Assembly: GCA_964428895.1 (NCBI GenBank)
Contig: CAYRZU010000001.1
Coordinates: 55,122 to 119,121, forward strand
From: HyVt-337 sp964428895
Lineage (GTDB): Bacteria > Planctomycetota > Phycisphaerae > SM23-33
Reading direction: 5' to 3'
Length of the DNA stretch: 64,000 nucleotides
In this document: positions 31,774 to 41,430 of the stretch, one piece after another
Numbering within the stretch: position 1 is the stretch's first letter
How the letters are laid out: each line of letters opens with the position of its first letter
Made by a program: the position numbers and the translations under genes
The notes under the pieces: model-generated
The model's database searches: none
Told to the model about the DNA's origin: nothing
What the model saw: the letters and a program-made list of their open reading frames with translations, nothing else

Positions 31774-34700
31774 GCCATATCTCCGATGGTGGTCTCGTCG
31801 ACCTGCTCGACGGCCAGTTGATCCCAGGCCTGTAGGGTCTTCTCTCGGTACTGGTCCATCACTTCATTGGTCAGCGACCGCCAGATCAGCAACTGTTTGC
31901 GGAGGTCGTTGATAAAGACGCGGTTGGCCCGCGTCCAGTCGCCGCGCGTGCCGGTGTGGCGATTGATAAGGATGCGGACCTCGTCGATGCCTTCAATTTC
32001 GCTGGGCTGGCTGACCAGGACGAATCGCTGGTTGACACCGAGGTCGAACGGCGCCAGAGCCATCGCGGCGGTGATACCGATCTGGTCGGAGCCGGTCTGG
32101 CGGAAGATGTGCGATTCGCTGGTGGCCATAATGCCCAGCGAGGTGTCGGTGTAGTTGTCGAAATGCTCTTTCAGGAAGCTAACCACGCCCGTGATGTCGT
32201 AGGCCGAGACCGTAAACGGGAAGATCAGATCGTACAGATCGCCGGTTGGCTTGGGGATTCGCCATGACCGCTGAATGCCCGGGTTGGCGCTGCGGGAGGC
32301 CTTGATCGCAGGATAAATGGTAGAGATCAACACCGTGCCCATGACGATCATGATAGTCATGATGGCGTTGGAGGAACTGTAATTCATGGTCGGCACAGAC
32401 ACGTTGGCGAAGGTGCTGACCCAACTGAGGACGCGAGCGACGGTTTGGCCGAGCAAGTATCCGCCCATGCCCCCGACAATGGCGTAGACGGATGCCTCGG
32501 CGAAGAACAGGCTGGCCACGTGGGCCGGCGCCAACCCCAGTGAACTGAAGGTGTAGATCTCGCGTTCGCGGTCGGTGACGCTGCCGAGCATGGTCGCGAA
32601 GATAATCATGCCGCCCAGCACCACCGGCACGAGCAGCCCCTTAATGCCAGCCGACGTGGTCACCGATGCGAAGATGGTCCGGTAGACCTCGCCTTCCTTG
32701 CCATAGTAGGTGGGCAGGCCGGTAATGCGTGCGATGCTGTCGGCCAGGGGCTCGACGTCGTCGGGATCGTTGGGGTAGATCGTCAGCGCCCGCATGGTGC
32801 CTTCCATCTTCGTCGCGACGTTCGCGGCGAAGATGACCACCCGGTCCATGCCAAACACGGCGAACTGGCCGCTTTCGATTTCCGGCGTTTCCTTGAGGCC
32901 TTCGTCCGGCGTGGACTCCTGCTGCTTGAGCCCTTCGCTGCCGGCGGTGACCTCGAAGTCCACCGGGAGGATATTCGAGCCTTCCAGGCTCTCGAAGGTG
33001 GCCAGTTGGTCGCTGACAAAGCCGCCGAAGAGGAGCTCTTGTCCGGCCAATCGAAGGACGGCCTGGCCGATGTCGTCTTCCGTCAGTTGCAGTTCCTCCG
33101 CGACGGCTCGGGTCAGGAAGATGCCGTTGGTCTCCAGTAGCTCCCGTTTGGCGCCTGGTTCGAACAGATCGTGGAGGGCCTTCTGCTTGACCACGTCGTC
33201 CAGGTCCATCCCGATGCCGGCCGAGACGCTCACCACGCGGCGCGTGCTGGCGTCGGCCAGGAGCTTGTCCAGGGACCGTCCGCCGGTGGCGGCCAGCTTG
33301 GCGGTGTAGGCCGTCGGCGCCACCCAGTACCGGGGAACGACTGTGGCTTCGTCTGACAAGTGGCCTTGCAGGACCTCCAGGACGCCCACATCGATGTTAT
33401 TCCAGAACTGGTGATGGACCATAATCCGCGCGGGCATGTGGCGGAGGGGGCCTTTATAGGTTCGGCTGTTATCGTAGGTCGTTCCGAAGGAGGCGAAGGT
33501 CAGGATGGTGAAGGTCAGCAACACCACGGTCGCCGCCGTCAGAAACGTTCGCAGCGGTCGGCGCCGCATGGTGGAGATGCCCATCATCACCGCCGCGGAC
33601 ATGGTTGAGACCCGCGAGACGTCGGTGCTGTGGACGGTTTGGCCCAGCCCCTGCATGACCTTGACCTCGGACTGAAGCTTTCGGATCAGGACCATAATGA
33701 CCATGCCCGACAGCATCATCACGCCGAAGGCCAGGAAGATAATGATGGGGGTGGACGCGATTCGGAACGCCGGGTTGACCACGTAAAGGATGCCGAAGGT
33801 GGTCAGGAAGAACAGAATGAACCAGCCGATTTGGCGATAGATGTGCGGCGTGCCGATGACCAGCCGCTCCAATGAATACGCGAAGGGCACGGCCAGCAAC
33901 AGCAGCAGCACGACCGCGGTGACCAGGTCGTCCATCACGCTTCGTAGCGGCGCGTAGGCGCGGCGACTCAGGGCGGCCGAAGCGGCGGTGTCGCCGGCGT
34001 AGTGCAGTAGGCCGGCCCCTTCGATGCCGGCGTTGACAGCGTCATCCAACAAATCGCGGGCCTGGCCGTTGAGTACTTGCAGCGATTCCTGGTTGATCCG
34101 GCTGTCGCGCAGCAACTGCAGCCGGTATTCGTTGAGAATGCCAAGGTCTCTGGCGCTGAGGGCCAGGGTGATCGGATGCGAGAATTCGTCCTGCACGCTT
34201 CGCAAGGGGATGCCCCACCCGGGGTGGTCTTCGCGCGTGGGCTTGTTGTTGAGGATCACGAAGGCCGACGTGTTGAACAGCTTGATCCCGGTGGTTGAGA
34301 ACGGCGCATAGAGGGTCAGCACTTGCCCGGCCTCGCAGAGCAACTTGCGGTCGGCGGGGATGGTGGAGGTCTCGATCGACCGCATGGGGGTGGTCATGCC
34401 GGCTGAGGCGAACCCATAGTTGACGACGGACATCGACCGGACCTTGAATAACTCCAAGGCTGCGGTCTGGACCGTCTTCTCGTTGCAGACGTAACGAACG
34501 ATGCCGCGGCCGGCCCCGTCGAAGTCGGCGGCGACGTTGAAGTAACCCCAGTGGGTATCCTCGGTGTCCATGGGCCCGAACTCGCAGAAGCCCAGCGAAT
34601 CGGACATCGAGTTGATCGTCCCGACGAACCCGGGCGGGGTGTTCATGTTGCCCCAGCCGGCGTGGCCGTACACCGCCAGCAGGGCGTCGGGCACGGCCAG

Positions 34701-37547
34701 TTGCAGCATGGCCTGGCCGGCGCTGGCCCGGCTGATTTTGACGCCTTTGAGACGATCGTTTTCCCAGAGCACCTCGAAGAACCTGGCCCGGGCGCCCAGA
34801 TTGGACGTGCCGGTCAGGTGCTTGTCTTCGTTGCCCAAGGCCCAGACGAACGGCGCCACTTCCTGGACTTGGTCGAACAACATGCCGGCGTCCAAGGCAC
34901 TGAGGGTGTCGGTGACTTGGCCTTGGCGGGCCAGGTGATCCATGACGGTCATGGCCGCCAGGTTCCGCACCGCGAAGATGCGGGCGATGCCGCCGCTGTC
35001 GATCCCCGGGCCTCCGAACAACTCGTTGTTGTAACGGATACCGATGGCTCGGGTGTCAAAGTGTCCGACCTTGGGGCCCAGGGCTTCGGCGATTCCTTCG
35101 GCGGCCTTGAAGGCGTTGTCGCGGTAGGCTCCGGTGGTGTCATCGCCCAGCGATGACGATTTGTCGCCGTGGATGAAGGTCCACTGCGGGCGCTCGTCGC
35201 CGAGGTTCAGACTGATGTGCAGGGCCAGCGCGCTGCGATCAACGCCCAAGACCTCGTTAAGGTCCTTGGCCTGGGCGATGTCGACCGCTCGCAGCAGCAA
35301 CTCTCGCTTGCGTTCCTGGCAGTTGGCGATGACACGTTTCTTGAGTTCCTCGAACACGCCGGACCGGGCGGATTGGTTGGGGTCAGCAGCCCAGGTATCG
35401 TCGCTACGGTCCCACAGGCCGTACTGGAGCCGTTCCTTGAACTTGGTGCGGTTGGCTTCCTGGCGGGCCTCATTGGACGAGTCGGTCAACGATTCCGACC
35501 ACAGTTCGGCCCTGCCCTTCTTGCCTTTCTCGCGTTCTTCCTTAGTCGGCTCATAGAGGATGACATCTCGGCCGATCTTCTTCCGGACGATTCGCTGGCA
35601 GGTGTTCCACAGCAGGTCGCGAATGGCCAACTCGTCACGCTTGTCTCGCTCGACTTCGAGGGAGGCCTGGAGGCCTTCCAGCGTCTGCCGACCCGCGCTG
35701 AGCTTGCCTTCAAGCTCCTGCTGTTGAGCCTTGATCGACTCGGTGGCCGAGCCGGCGAGTTGGGCTTCGACCGCCTGCAGTTGGGTTCCGAGGTCTTTGA
35801 GGTCGAGCTTGAGGAGCTTGATCTGGTGTTCGATGTCCGCCACAGCGACGCGGACGGGGCGCAGCTTCTCGAGAACCACCGAATCCAGCAGGCGGGCCTC
35901 ATCCTTTAGCAGGTCCATGGTTGCCCGATGGCTGCTTTCCAGACCGTCGATGCGTTTGGTGACCGCATCGAGGCGAATGCGTTCGTACTCACTGGTTCGG
36001 GTCCGGCCACGACGGTCTTCGCCGAAGAGTTTCGGGTCGATCGCGAGGCCATAAACCAATCCCAGCACCAGCAGCACGCTGAGAGCCCAGACCAGGTTGT
36101 TGAACATCGCCAAGGACGACGTGGCGAACTGCGGACGAGACCGAAGCGCCGCGAGCACCACGGCCAGAGCGGCGAAGATGATCGTCACGACGATGAACAA
36201 CGTGCCACTTAGGGCCGGGCCGATCTTCATGTAGCCGGGCAAGACCATGTCGGCCCGAAGGTCATCACGGCGTTCGACCAGATCGGCCACGTCCGGTTCA
36301 AAGACATTGTCCTGACGGAGCAGTTGGATGGCATTGTCGAGGAATTCGTATTCATCCAGATTGCTCTGTTCGAACTCTTTCAGCGAGGTGGTCTTGGCGG
36401 CCTTATCGGAGTTCTTGATGTCCTCGCTCATGGGCCGACGAATCGCGGTGTAGAACGCGCGGGCCCCGGTGTGGTTGGTGAACTGCCCGTCAAAGAAGCA
36501 CAGCACCACGTCGCGGCGGGGACGATTACCGGTCAGATAGTCGGCTAGCTGCAGCAGGGCAGCGGTGTTGGCGGCGTCTCGGGCGCCTGGCGAGAGCAGG
36601 GGCACTTCGGACATGCTGTCCAGCGGCGCTGCCAGGACGATGGCCTGGTCTTCGGTTGCGGCCTTGCCCATCTGGGGGTCCGTGCCCTGGAGAACGGCCA
36701 CCACGTTTCGTCCGCGAAGCTTCTTCCACTGACAGGCGGCGAAGACCGTGGCCGTCGGCGGGTCGGCTTGCGTGGCCAACGCGTCTACGCCCGACCCGGC
36801 TGGCGTGAAGAACACGGGCAGGTTCGCCGGGACGTCCACCGAATACTTCTGCGGCTCGTTGGCGTTGGCGTCGCCCAGGATGACGACGGCTTTGGCGCCA
36901 AAGGCGAAAGCGGTCTGCCAGTCGCCGTCGTAGTCCAGGACGACGATGGCGTCCTCAGGCGCTCGCCTGCCGTAGTCCTCGAGTTCGCCCCTGCCGGCGT
37001 AGATCAGAACTCCGGACAGGCCCTGGGACGGGGTGACGCGAGCGACGATTGCGTTGGGCCGGGCCGCGTAAAGCGGATAGTCCTTGCCGCCGATCTCGAG
37101 CCGACACTCCGTCGTCGTCGGCTGGACGACGTCGAACTCCTGCGTGAGGATCAGCAATTGGTCTTGTTGATCCTGGGGCAGACGGTCGCGAATAGCCGTC
37201 AGGCGTTCCTGGACGTACTTGGAGGCCGCCAGTGAGCCGGGCCCGTCTTCGATGTGCTCGGTGTCGCGGAGGTAGTCCAGGACGTCGGCGGTGGTGTCGC
37301 GGAAGATGTCGGCCGCATCCTGGTATTCGGCGTTGGCGGCGACCTGAGCCCGCGCGACGCGCTGCGCCATTTCCGCGATGCGTTCGTCGCTGCCGTAGCC
37401 GGCCAGGCGGTGGGGGTGACGCGTCAGGGCGGCCAGGTCCTTCTCGAACTGCGTCCGATTCAGGTCGGTCGCGGAGCAGACACTGGCGGCGGTCGTCACC
37501 AGGACGGCCAAAGCAATCGCACCGTGAAGGAGCCGTCGGCTACTCAT
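31770..37547 (-). CDS. giant FtsX-type permease fused to a PA domain and a degenerate M28-like peptidase
   Basis: 1925 residues. Signal peptide 1-26. Residues about 155-290 resemble a protease-associated (PA) domain (VARVTPSQGLSGVLIYAGRG). Residues about 300-372 resemble the M28 zinc peptidase core (LLSPGARDAANTAALLQLAD), but the HxD motif reads APLDS and the catalytic EE reads FDGQFTNHTGA, so activity is unlikely. Two helices follow (about 443-467, 482-503), then a coiled coil (about 535-640), a large soluble region to about 1180, three helices, and a MacB/FtsX module with LRTFLTAATVVLLTFTIL and three C-terminal helices (VVLGGMIIFATMLGSVTDRE). ATG 37547 follows GGAG and overlaps the ATPase-2 stop by eight bases. 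Confidence 0.75.
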   Translation of the reverse strand: MSSRRLLHGAIALAVLVTTAASVCSATDLNRTQFEKDLAALTRHPHRLAGYGSDERIAEMAQRVARAQVAANAEYQDAADIFRDTTADVLDYLRDTEHIEDGPGSLAASKYVQERLTAIRDRLPQDQQDQLLILTQEFDVVQPTTTECRLEIGGKDYPLYAARPNAIVARVTPSQGLSGVLIYAGRGELEDYGRRAPEDAIVVLDYDGDWQTAFAFGAKAVVILGDANANEPQKYSVDVPANLPVFFTPAGSGVDALATQADPPTATVFAACQWKKLRGRNVVAVLQGTDPQMGKAATEDQAIVLAAPLDSMSEVPLLSPGARDAANTAALLQLADYLTGNRPRRDVVLCFFDGQFTNHTGARAFYTAIRRPMSEDIKNSDKAAKTTSLKEFEQSNLDEYEFLDNAIQLLRQDNVFEPDVADLVERRDDLRADMVLPGYMKIGPALSGTLFIVVTIIFAALAVVLAALRSRPQFATSSLAMFNNLVWALSVLLVLGLVYGLAIDPKLFGEDRRGRTRTSEYERIRLDAVTKRIDGLESSHRATMDLLKDEARLLDSVVLEKLRPVRVAVADIEHQIKLLKLDLKDLGTQLQAVEAQLAGSATESIKAQQQELEGKLSAGRQTLEGLQASLEVERDKRDELAIRDLLWNTCQRIVRKKIGRDVILYEPTKEEREKGKKGRAELWSESLTDSSNEARQEANRTKFKERLQYGLWDRSDDTWAADPNQSARSGVFEELKKRVIANCQERKRELLLRAVDIAQAKDLNEVLGVDRSALALHISLNLGDERPQWTFIHGDKSSSLGDDTTGAYRDNAFKAAEGIAEALGPKVGHFDTRAIGIRYNNELFGGPGIDSGGIARIFAVRNLAAMTVMDHLARQGQVTDTLSALDAGMLFDQVQEVAPFVWALGNEDKHLTGTSNLGARARFFEVLWENDRLKGVKISRASAGQAMLQLAVPDALLAVYGHAGWGNMNTPPGFVGTINSMSDSLGFCEFGPMDTEDTHWGYFNVAADFDGAGRGIVRYVCNEKTVQTAALELFKVRSMSVVNYGFASAGMTTPMRSIETSTIPADRKLLCEAGQVLTLYAPFSTTGIKLFNTSAFVILNNKPTREDHPGWGIPLRSVQDEFSHPITLALSARDLGILNEYRLQLLRDSRINQESLQVLNGQARDLLDDAVNAGIEGAGLLHYAGDTAASAALSRRAYAPLRSVMDDLVTAVVLLLLLAVPFAYSLERLVIGTPHIYRQIGWFILFFLTTFGILYVVNPAFRIASTPIIIFLAFGVMMLSGMVIMVLIRKLQSEVKVMQGLGQTVHSTDVSRVSTMSAAVMMGISTMRRRPLRTFLTAATVVLLTFTILTFASFGTTYDNSRTYKGPLRHMPARIMVHHQFWNNIDVGVLEVLQGHLSDEATVVPRYWVAPTAYTAKLAATGGRSLDKLLADASTRRVVSVSAGIGMDLDDVVKQKALHDLFEPGAKRELLETNGIFLTRAVAEELQLTEDDIGQAVLRLAGQELLFGGFVSDQLATFESLEGSNILPVDFEVTAGSEGLKQQESTPDEGLKETPEIESGQFAVFGMDRVVIFAANVATKMEGTMRALTIYPNDPDDVEPLADSIARITGLPTYYGKEGEVYRTIFASVTTSAGIKGLLVPVVLGGMIIFATMLGSVTDREREIYTFSSLGLAPAHVASLFFAEASVYAIVGGMGGYLLGQTVARVLSWVSTFANVSVPTMNYSSSNAIMTIMIVMGTVLISTIYPAIKASRSANPGIQRSWRIPKPTGDLYDLIFPFTVSAYDITGVVSFLKEHFDNYTDTSLGIMATSESHIFRQTGSDQIGITAAMALAPFDLGVNQRFVLVSQPSEIEGIDEVRILINRHTGTRGDWTRANRVFINDLRKQLLIWRSLTNEVMDQYREKTLQAWDQLAVEQVDETTIGDMA

Positions 37548-38334
37548 CTTCCACTCCGTCGATGGCGCCGGTTTCGACCGTGACGTCGGACCGGTCGGCA
37601 ATTCGTTCGACCATGCCGTCGCGGACCCACATGATCCGATCGGCCTTGTTGATCAGCCGATGGTCGTGCGTGGCGCAGATGATGGTCACTTCGCGTTCTT
37701 TGTTCAGCCGCATCAGGCAGTCGTGAATCTCAGACCCGGTCTTGAGGTCCAGGTTGCCGGTCGGTTCGTCGCACAGTAGCACCGAGGGGTTGTTGGCCAT
37801 AGCCCGGGCGATGGCCGTTCGCTGCTGCTGGCCGCCCGAGAGCTCGATGGGTTTGTGGAACCAGCGTTCCTTCAGGCCAACCAGTTCCAGCAGGCCCAGC
37901 CCCCGGTCGCGGGCCTCGTCGCCGCTGACCCCGGCAAAGGCCATTGGCACGGTGATGTTCTCCAGACAGGTCATGTATTGGACCAGATTGTAGGTCTGGA
38001 AGATGTAGCCGATCTTGCGGCAGCGCAGGAAGGCCAACTCCACCGCGCTGAGTTGGGCGACGTCGACCTCATCGATAAACACGCGCCCGGCGGTGGGGGA
38101 GTCCAGTCCGCCGATCATGTTAAAGAAGGTGCTTTTGCCCGATCCGGAGGGCCCCATCACGCAAATGAACTCGCCGCGGTACAGCTCCACGTCGATGCCT
38201 TGCAGGGCTCGGGTGATGACCTCGCCCATGACGTATTCCTTCCGCAACGCAACGGTGCGGATGATGACCGGGCGGTCGGGCGGGCCGGCGGGGTCGGTCG
38301 TCTCGACGGTATTGGTTTCTGCGACGTCGCTCAT
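37540..38334 (-). CDS. ABC transporter ATP-binding protein, LolD/MacB-like (ATPase 2 of the composite operon)
   Basis: 264 residues with Walker A GPSGSGKST, IFQTYNLVQYMT, signature LSGGQQQRTAIARAM, Walker B VLLCDEPTGNLD and CATHDHRL. An extra N-terminal arm of about 25 residues (MSDVAETNTVETTDPAGPPD) precedes the fold. It lies between the FtsX permease gene (15 bases upstream) and the giant permease gene (eight-base overlap), so it may serve either or both. The sequence is clearly different from ATPase 1, arguing for two old ATPase types. Confidence 0.93.
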   Translation of the reverse strand: MSDVAETNTVETTDPAGPPDRPVIIRTVALRKEYVMGEVITRALQGIDVELYRGEFICVMGPSGSGKSTFFNMIGGLDSPTAGRVFIDEVDVAQLSAVELAFLRCRKIGYIFQTYNLVQYMTCLENITVPMAFAGVSGDEARDRGLGLLELVGLKERWFHKPIELSGGQQQRTAIARAMANNPSVLLCDEPTGNLDLKTGSEIHDCLMRLNKEREVTIICATHDHRLINKADRIMWVRDGMVERIADRSDVTVETGAIDGVEDE

Positions 38335-38349
38335 CGGTTCGTTGAGCCC

Positions 38350-39918
38350 TTACTCGATTCGCATGGCTTCCATGGGGGCCAGTCTCGCTGCTACGGACGC
38401 CGGGTACACCGCCGCCAAGGCGGAAATGACCACGCCCAGTACAAAGGACAGGATCGCGGCGCCCACCACCTCCAGCACGGGAATTTGCGTCAGCGCCAAG
38501 CTGCCGTAGGCGGCCCAGCTTCGGCCGATGCCCAGCGCCGCCCCCAGGATCACGCCGATCACGCCGCCGGCGATGCCCTGCATGCAGGATTCCAGAATGA
38601 AGTTGACCATAATGAAGCCGTCCGTGGCGCCCAGGCACTTCATGGTGGCGATTTCACGGAATCGCTCGGTTACGCTCATCAGCATAGCGTTGGCGATGCC
38701 CACGATGCAGACCATAAAGCTGACCACCAGCAGAGCCACCGTCCGGCTGGAGAAGCCCTTGTAGCCGCCGGCGCTAGTCGTCATGGACACGTGCTTCTCG
38801 ACTCGTTGAAGATGTTTGTCGGCCAGGCGGGCCTTGGCGACTTCCACCACACGTTGTTTGGGCAGCGAGAAAGTCTCAATGGACCGTGAATTGATGATCA
38901 TGCGATCTTCAAGGTTCTGGTCCGCACGGGTATCGATGTCAGCGGGCAATTCGTCGATCTGCTCCTGCATCCGAGCGAGTTCTCTAAATAACCATTCCAC
39001 CCCGGAATCGGAGGCCACCAGTTCGAACAGCATATCGACGGTGGCTTCGTTGGCCTTTTCCAGATCCTCGGCCTCTTTGACCGCCTGGCGAACCAGGGGA
39101 GCACGGAACAGCTTGCCGATCCGGTCGGCGTCTCGTCGTAGCGACGCCTGGCTGCGGACCGTCGCCACATCTTCCGGCGCCATTTGGTACCCATAGCCGG
39201 CCAGCAATTCCGGCAGATCCGCCGGCGATACGGCCAAATACTCATCAATGGTACTTCGCTTGAGATGCTGGTCGCGGAAGGCTTGGAAGGCCTTGCTGTG
39301 GCCGGCGATGATAGCCCCCAGTTGGGGCTGGGCTTCGTGCCAGTCGGTCAGGAAGGCTTTGAAGGTGTCGGCCCCCTCGCCGGGGAAACTGACGCCCACG
39401 TTGGGGAGTTCGCGAAGGAAGACGGCCCAACGATCCGAGTCGCGGAGATGCTCGAAGATGTCCAGCCCAAGGTCCCGTCCGACCAAGGCGCGGCGATCCC
39501 CTTCGGTCAATTCATCGAAGAACGCCAAGTACATCTGCTTGAGTTGCGACAGGGCGGCCAGACGGGTCAGTTGCTCGTCGGTCAGCTCTCCCCAATCGCG
39601 CAGTTCGGTCCAGTGCAGGCTGCCGGGAGTCAGCTCGGCCACATTATCGGTGAGCTTAGGGACCGTCAGGGCGCTGGTCAGCTGCCCGACCCAGAAGCCT
39701 AAGGTCTTCCGGGGGGCGGTCTTCTCTTCGATGGCGGCGGCAACATTTCGGCCGATGACCGATTCGCTGAGCATGGTCATTAGGAACGCCACGGCCAGCG
39801 CGATAATAACGACGGTCACCGCGGCCCGGAACAGCCGGAAGCGAACGCCGCTGACGACCAACTCAACGGTCTTGGACAGTGGCAACCGGACCTGCTTGTT
39901 AACATCAACCTGTTTCAT
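38350..39918 (-). CDS. FtsX/MacB-type ABC permease with a long extracytoplasmic domain
   Basis: 522 residues: one N-terminal membrane helix (LFRAAVTVVIIALAVAFLMT), a periplasmic domain of about 330 residues, largely alpha-helical by appearance (LTRLAALSQLKQMYLAFFDE), and three C-terminal helices (LLVVSFMVCIVGIANAMLMS, IAGGVIGVILGAALGIG and VVGAAILSFVLGVVISALAA). The cytoplasmic coupling segment ERFREIATMKCLGATDGFIM is the FtsX hallmark. Its periplasmic domain lacks the usual MacB porter/sabre pattern that I can recognise. It would pair with the adjacent ATPase 2. Confidence 0.88.
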   Translation of the reverse strand: MKQVDVNKQVRLPLSKTVELVVSGVRFRLFRAAVTVVIIALAVAFLMTMLSESVIGRNVAAAIEEKTAPRKTLGFWVGQLTSALTVPKLTDNVAELTPGSLHWTELRDWGELTDEQLTRLAALSQLKQMYLAFFDELTEGDRRALVGRDLGLDIFEHLRDSDRWAVFLRELPNVGVSFPGEGADTFKAFLTDWHEAQPQLGAIIAGHSKAFQAFRDQHLKRSTIDEYLAVSPADLPELLAGYGYQMAPEDVATVRSQASLRRDADRIGKLFRAPLVRQAVKEAEDLEKANEATVDMLFELVASDSGVEWLFRELARMQEQIDELPADIDTRADQNLEDRMIINSRSIETFSLPKQRVVEVAKARLADKHLQRVEKHVSMTTSAGGYKGFSSRTVALLVVSFMVCIVGIANAMLMSVTERFREIATMKCLGATDGFIMVNFILESCMQGIAGGVIGVILGAALGIGRSWAAYGSLALTQIPVLEVVGAAILSFVLGVVISALAAVYPASVAARLAPMEAMRIE

Positions 39919-39996
39919 AATTCGTCAGCAACGGGGCCGTTCGACCCACACGAGGCCGAACAGACTGCAATGTGACAGCGGCCGCCGGGCAACGGG

Positions 39997-41349
39997 TTAC
40001 TCGTCCGGGCGGCCGCCAACAATCGCCACCACACCACGTTGGGTCAGTTGTCGTAAGTACAGCGTGACCGGAAGCTGGGCTTCGCGAAACGTAAGCTTAT
40101 GGTCCGCGGCGAATTTTTCAATGACCTTTTCCACGGTTCGCTGTCCGTCACACAATTCCAGCATGCTCGTCCCGACGGCGTCCAGTTCGACGCGGCGGAA
40201 TTTGCCGTAGGGGATCACCCAACTGATTGGGGGGACCAGCCAGCCTGGGCGGTCGATCTGGATCTTGGCCAGCAGGCGACCGTTGGGGCGCTTGTCCAAC
40301 TCCATGGCGACATTCTGGAAGGGGATGGCCGCGAGGAACTGCTCCGTAGTTCGGGTGTCACCTAAGGGGCTATCCGCTTTGGGTTTGCGGATCTTCCCGG
40401 TGGGGGCATCGGGCAGTTCGGGCACCACGGCCTGGCTCGGCCGGCAACAGCGTAGTTCCAGGGAGTCGGGCATGGGGACGGCCTCGCCCTTGGTCACGCA
40501 CGATCGGCAGATGCGGTAGAGGCGGTCTTCGATGGGGCAGACCCAGGCGGTCTCGATTCGGACGGTGTGCCGGCCTCGCAGGGAGCCCATCCGCCCGGCC
40601 TGGCTTCGGCTGAGAATGTATTGGCCCGGATGGCCGTTGACCTTCACCGCGAACTGTTGGACGACCTTGCTGCCGGTGGGCTGCTGCTTGGGCAGCCAGT
40701 TGGCCAGCGTATCATTGATGTAGCTATTGGGCATGGCTGTCCGCTCGATGACGAGCGGATCGCAGCGTTTAGCGCCGTCGTTGAATTCCCAGTGGATGCG
40801 CCCGGCCTGGGGCGTCGAGAGCTCCAGCCGAAAGCGGCGGTCCAATTCCACGTCGATCCCCATCGCGCGCCAGCGTCGGGTGGGGGCGTCTTCGGGCAGG
40901 GGGGCTAGACCGGTCAGAATGGCCTCTTCCAATTGCTCGTTCCGGCGGTGGGGCCACAGCAGGGCGACTTCGATCAGCAGTTCCCGCTCGGGAATGTGCT
41001 TGAGGGCCCGGACGAGCGTGCCGGTTACGCGTTTCTGCATGAAGCCCGCCCAGCCCTCTGGCGGGTGGGGCATGTCGAGAAGGCGGATCTCTTCGTCGGG
41101 GGCGACGGCCTTCTTGGATTTGGCGTCCTTCTCAAAGGCTTTGAGGTGCTCGTCACGGAATTTTTCAGCCAGGTCGGCGAGCTTCGGACGGCCCATCAGG
41201 CGTCGCCAGGTCACATCCAGCCGTTGCCAGTTCCGATCGGCCAGGCTGATGCGGCCCATGTCGCCAGGGGGCGAGGCCACCGCGACTTCCCAGTCGCCGG
41301 GATGGCGGATTTCCATTCCCCGCCAGATTGTCAGGTCAAGTTCGGTCAT
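39997..41349 (-). CDS. protein with a C-terminal PqqD-like domain, first gene of the ABC/FtsX operon
   Basis: 450 residues, no signal peptide or membrane helix. The N-terminal 350 residues are unrecognised (EIRHPGDWEVAVASPPGDMG; a pair of CxxC-like cysteines in YRICRSCVTKG; C-C in LELRCCRP). The C-terminal 75 residues match the PqqD/RRE pattern: VELDAVGTSMLELCDGQRTV followed by a helical part (EKVIEKFAADHKLTFREAQL) and LRQLTQRGVVAIVG. PqqD-like domains bind peptides in RiPP pathways but also occur in other roles. No radical SAM or precursor peptide gene is next to it. It is 78 bases upstream of the FtsX gene and has its own promoter. Confidence 0.6.
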   Translation of the reverse strand: MTELDLTIWRGMEIRHPGDWEVAVASPPGDMGRISLADRNWQRLDVTWRRLMGRPKLADLAEKFRDEHLKAFEKDAKSKKAVAPDEEIRLLDMPHPPEGWAGFMQKRVTGTLVRALKHIPERELLIEVALLWPHRRNEQLEEAILTGLAPLPEDAPTRRWRAMGIDVELDRRFRLELSTPQAGRIHWEFNDGAKRCDPLVIERTAMPNSYINDTLANWLPKQQPTGSKVVQQFAVKVNGHPGQYILSRSQAGRMGSLRGRHTVRIETAWVCPIEDRLYRICRSCVTKGEAVPMPDSLELRCCRPSQAVVPELPDAPTGKIRKPKADSPLGDTRTTEQFLAAIPFQNVAMELDKRPNGRLLAKIQIDRPGWLVPPISWVIPYGKFRRVELDAVGTSMLELCDGQRTVEKVIEKFAADHKLTFREAQLPVTLYLRQLTQRGVVAIVGGRPDE

Positions 41350-41370
41350 CGGTTCAGGGCGAAAGCGCCG

Positions 41371-41399
41371 ATTCTAACCAAAGACCAGACCAAACACAA
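41371..41399 (-). promoter_or_regulatory. promoter of the six-gene ABC/FtsX operon
   Basis: On the minus strand TTGTGT (41394-41399) and TAGAAT (41371-41376) are separated by 17 bp. Transcription would begin near 41364, giving a very short leader before ATG 41349. Confidence 0.5.
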
Positions 41400-41430
41400 A
41401 GCCACATCCCGACATCGTGGTTTGATTAGC

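Noticed and set aside
31770..37547. Active M28 aminopeptidase
   Set aside because: The zinc ligand and catalytic glutamate positions are substituted, so peptidase activity is not supported.
39997..41349. RiPP biosynthesis cluster suggested by the PqqD-like domain
   Set aside because: No radical SAM enzyme, peptidase or short precursor gene is visible within several kilobases.
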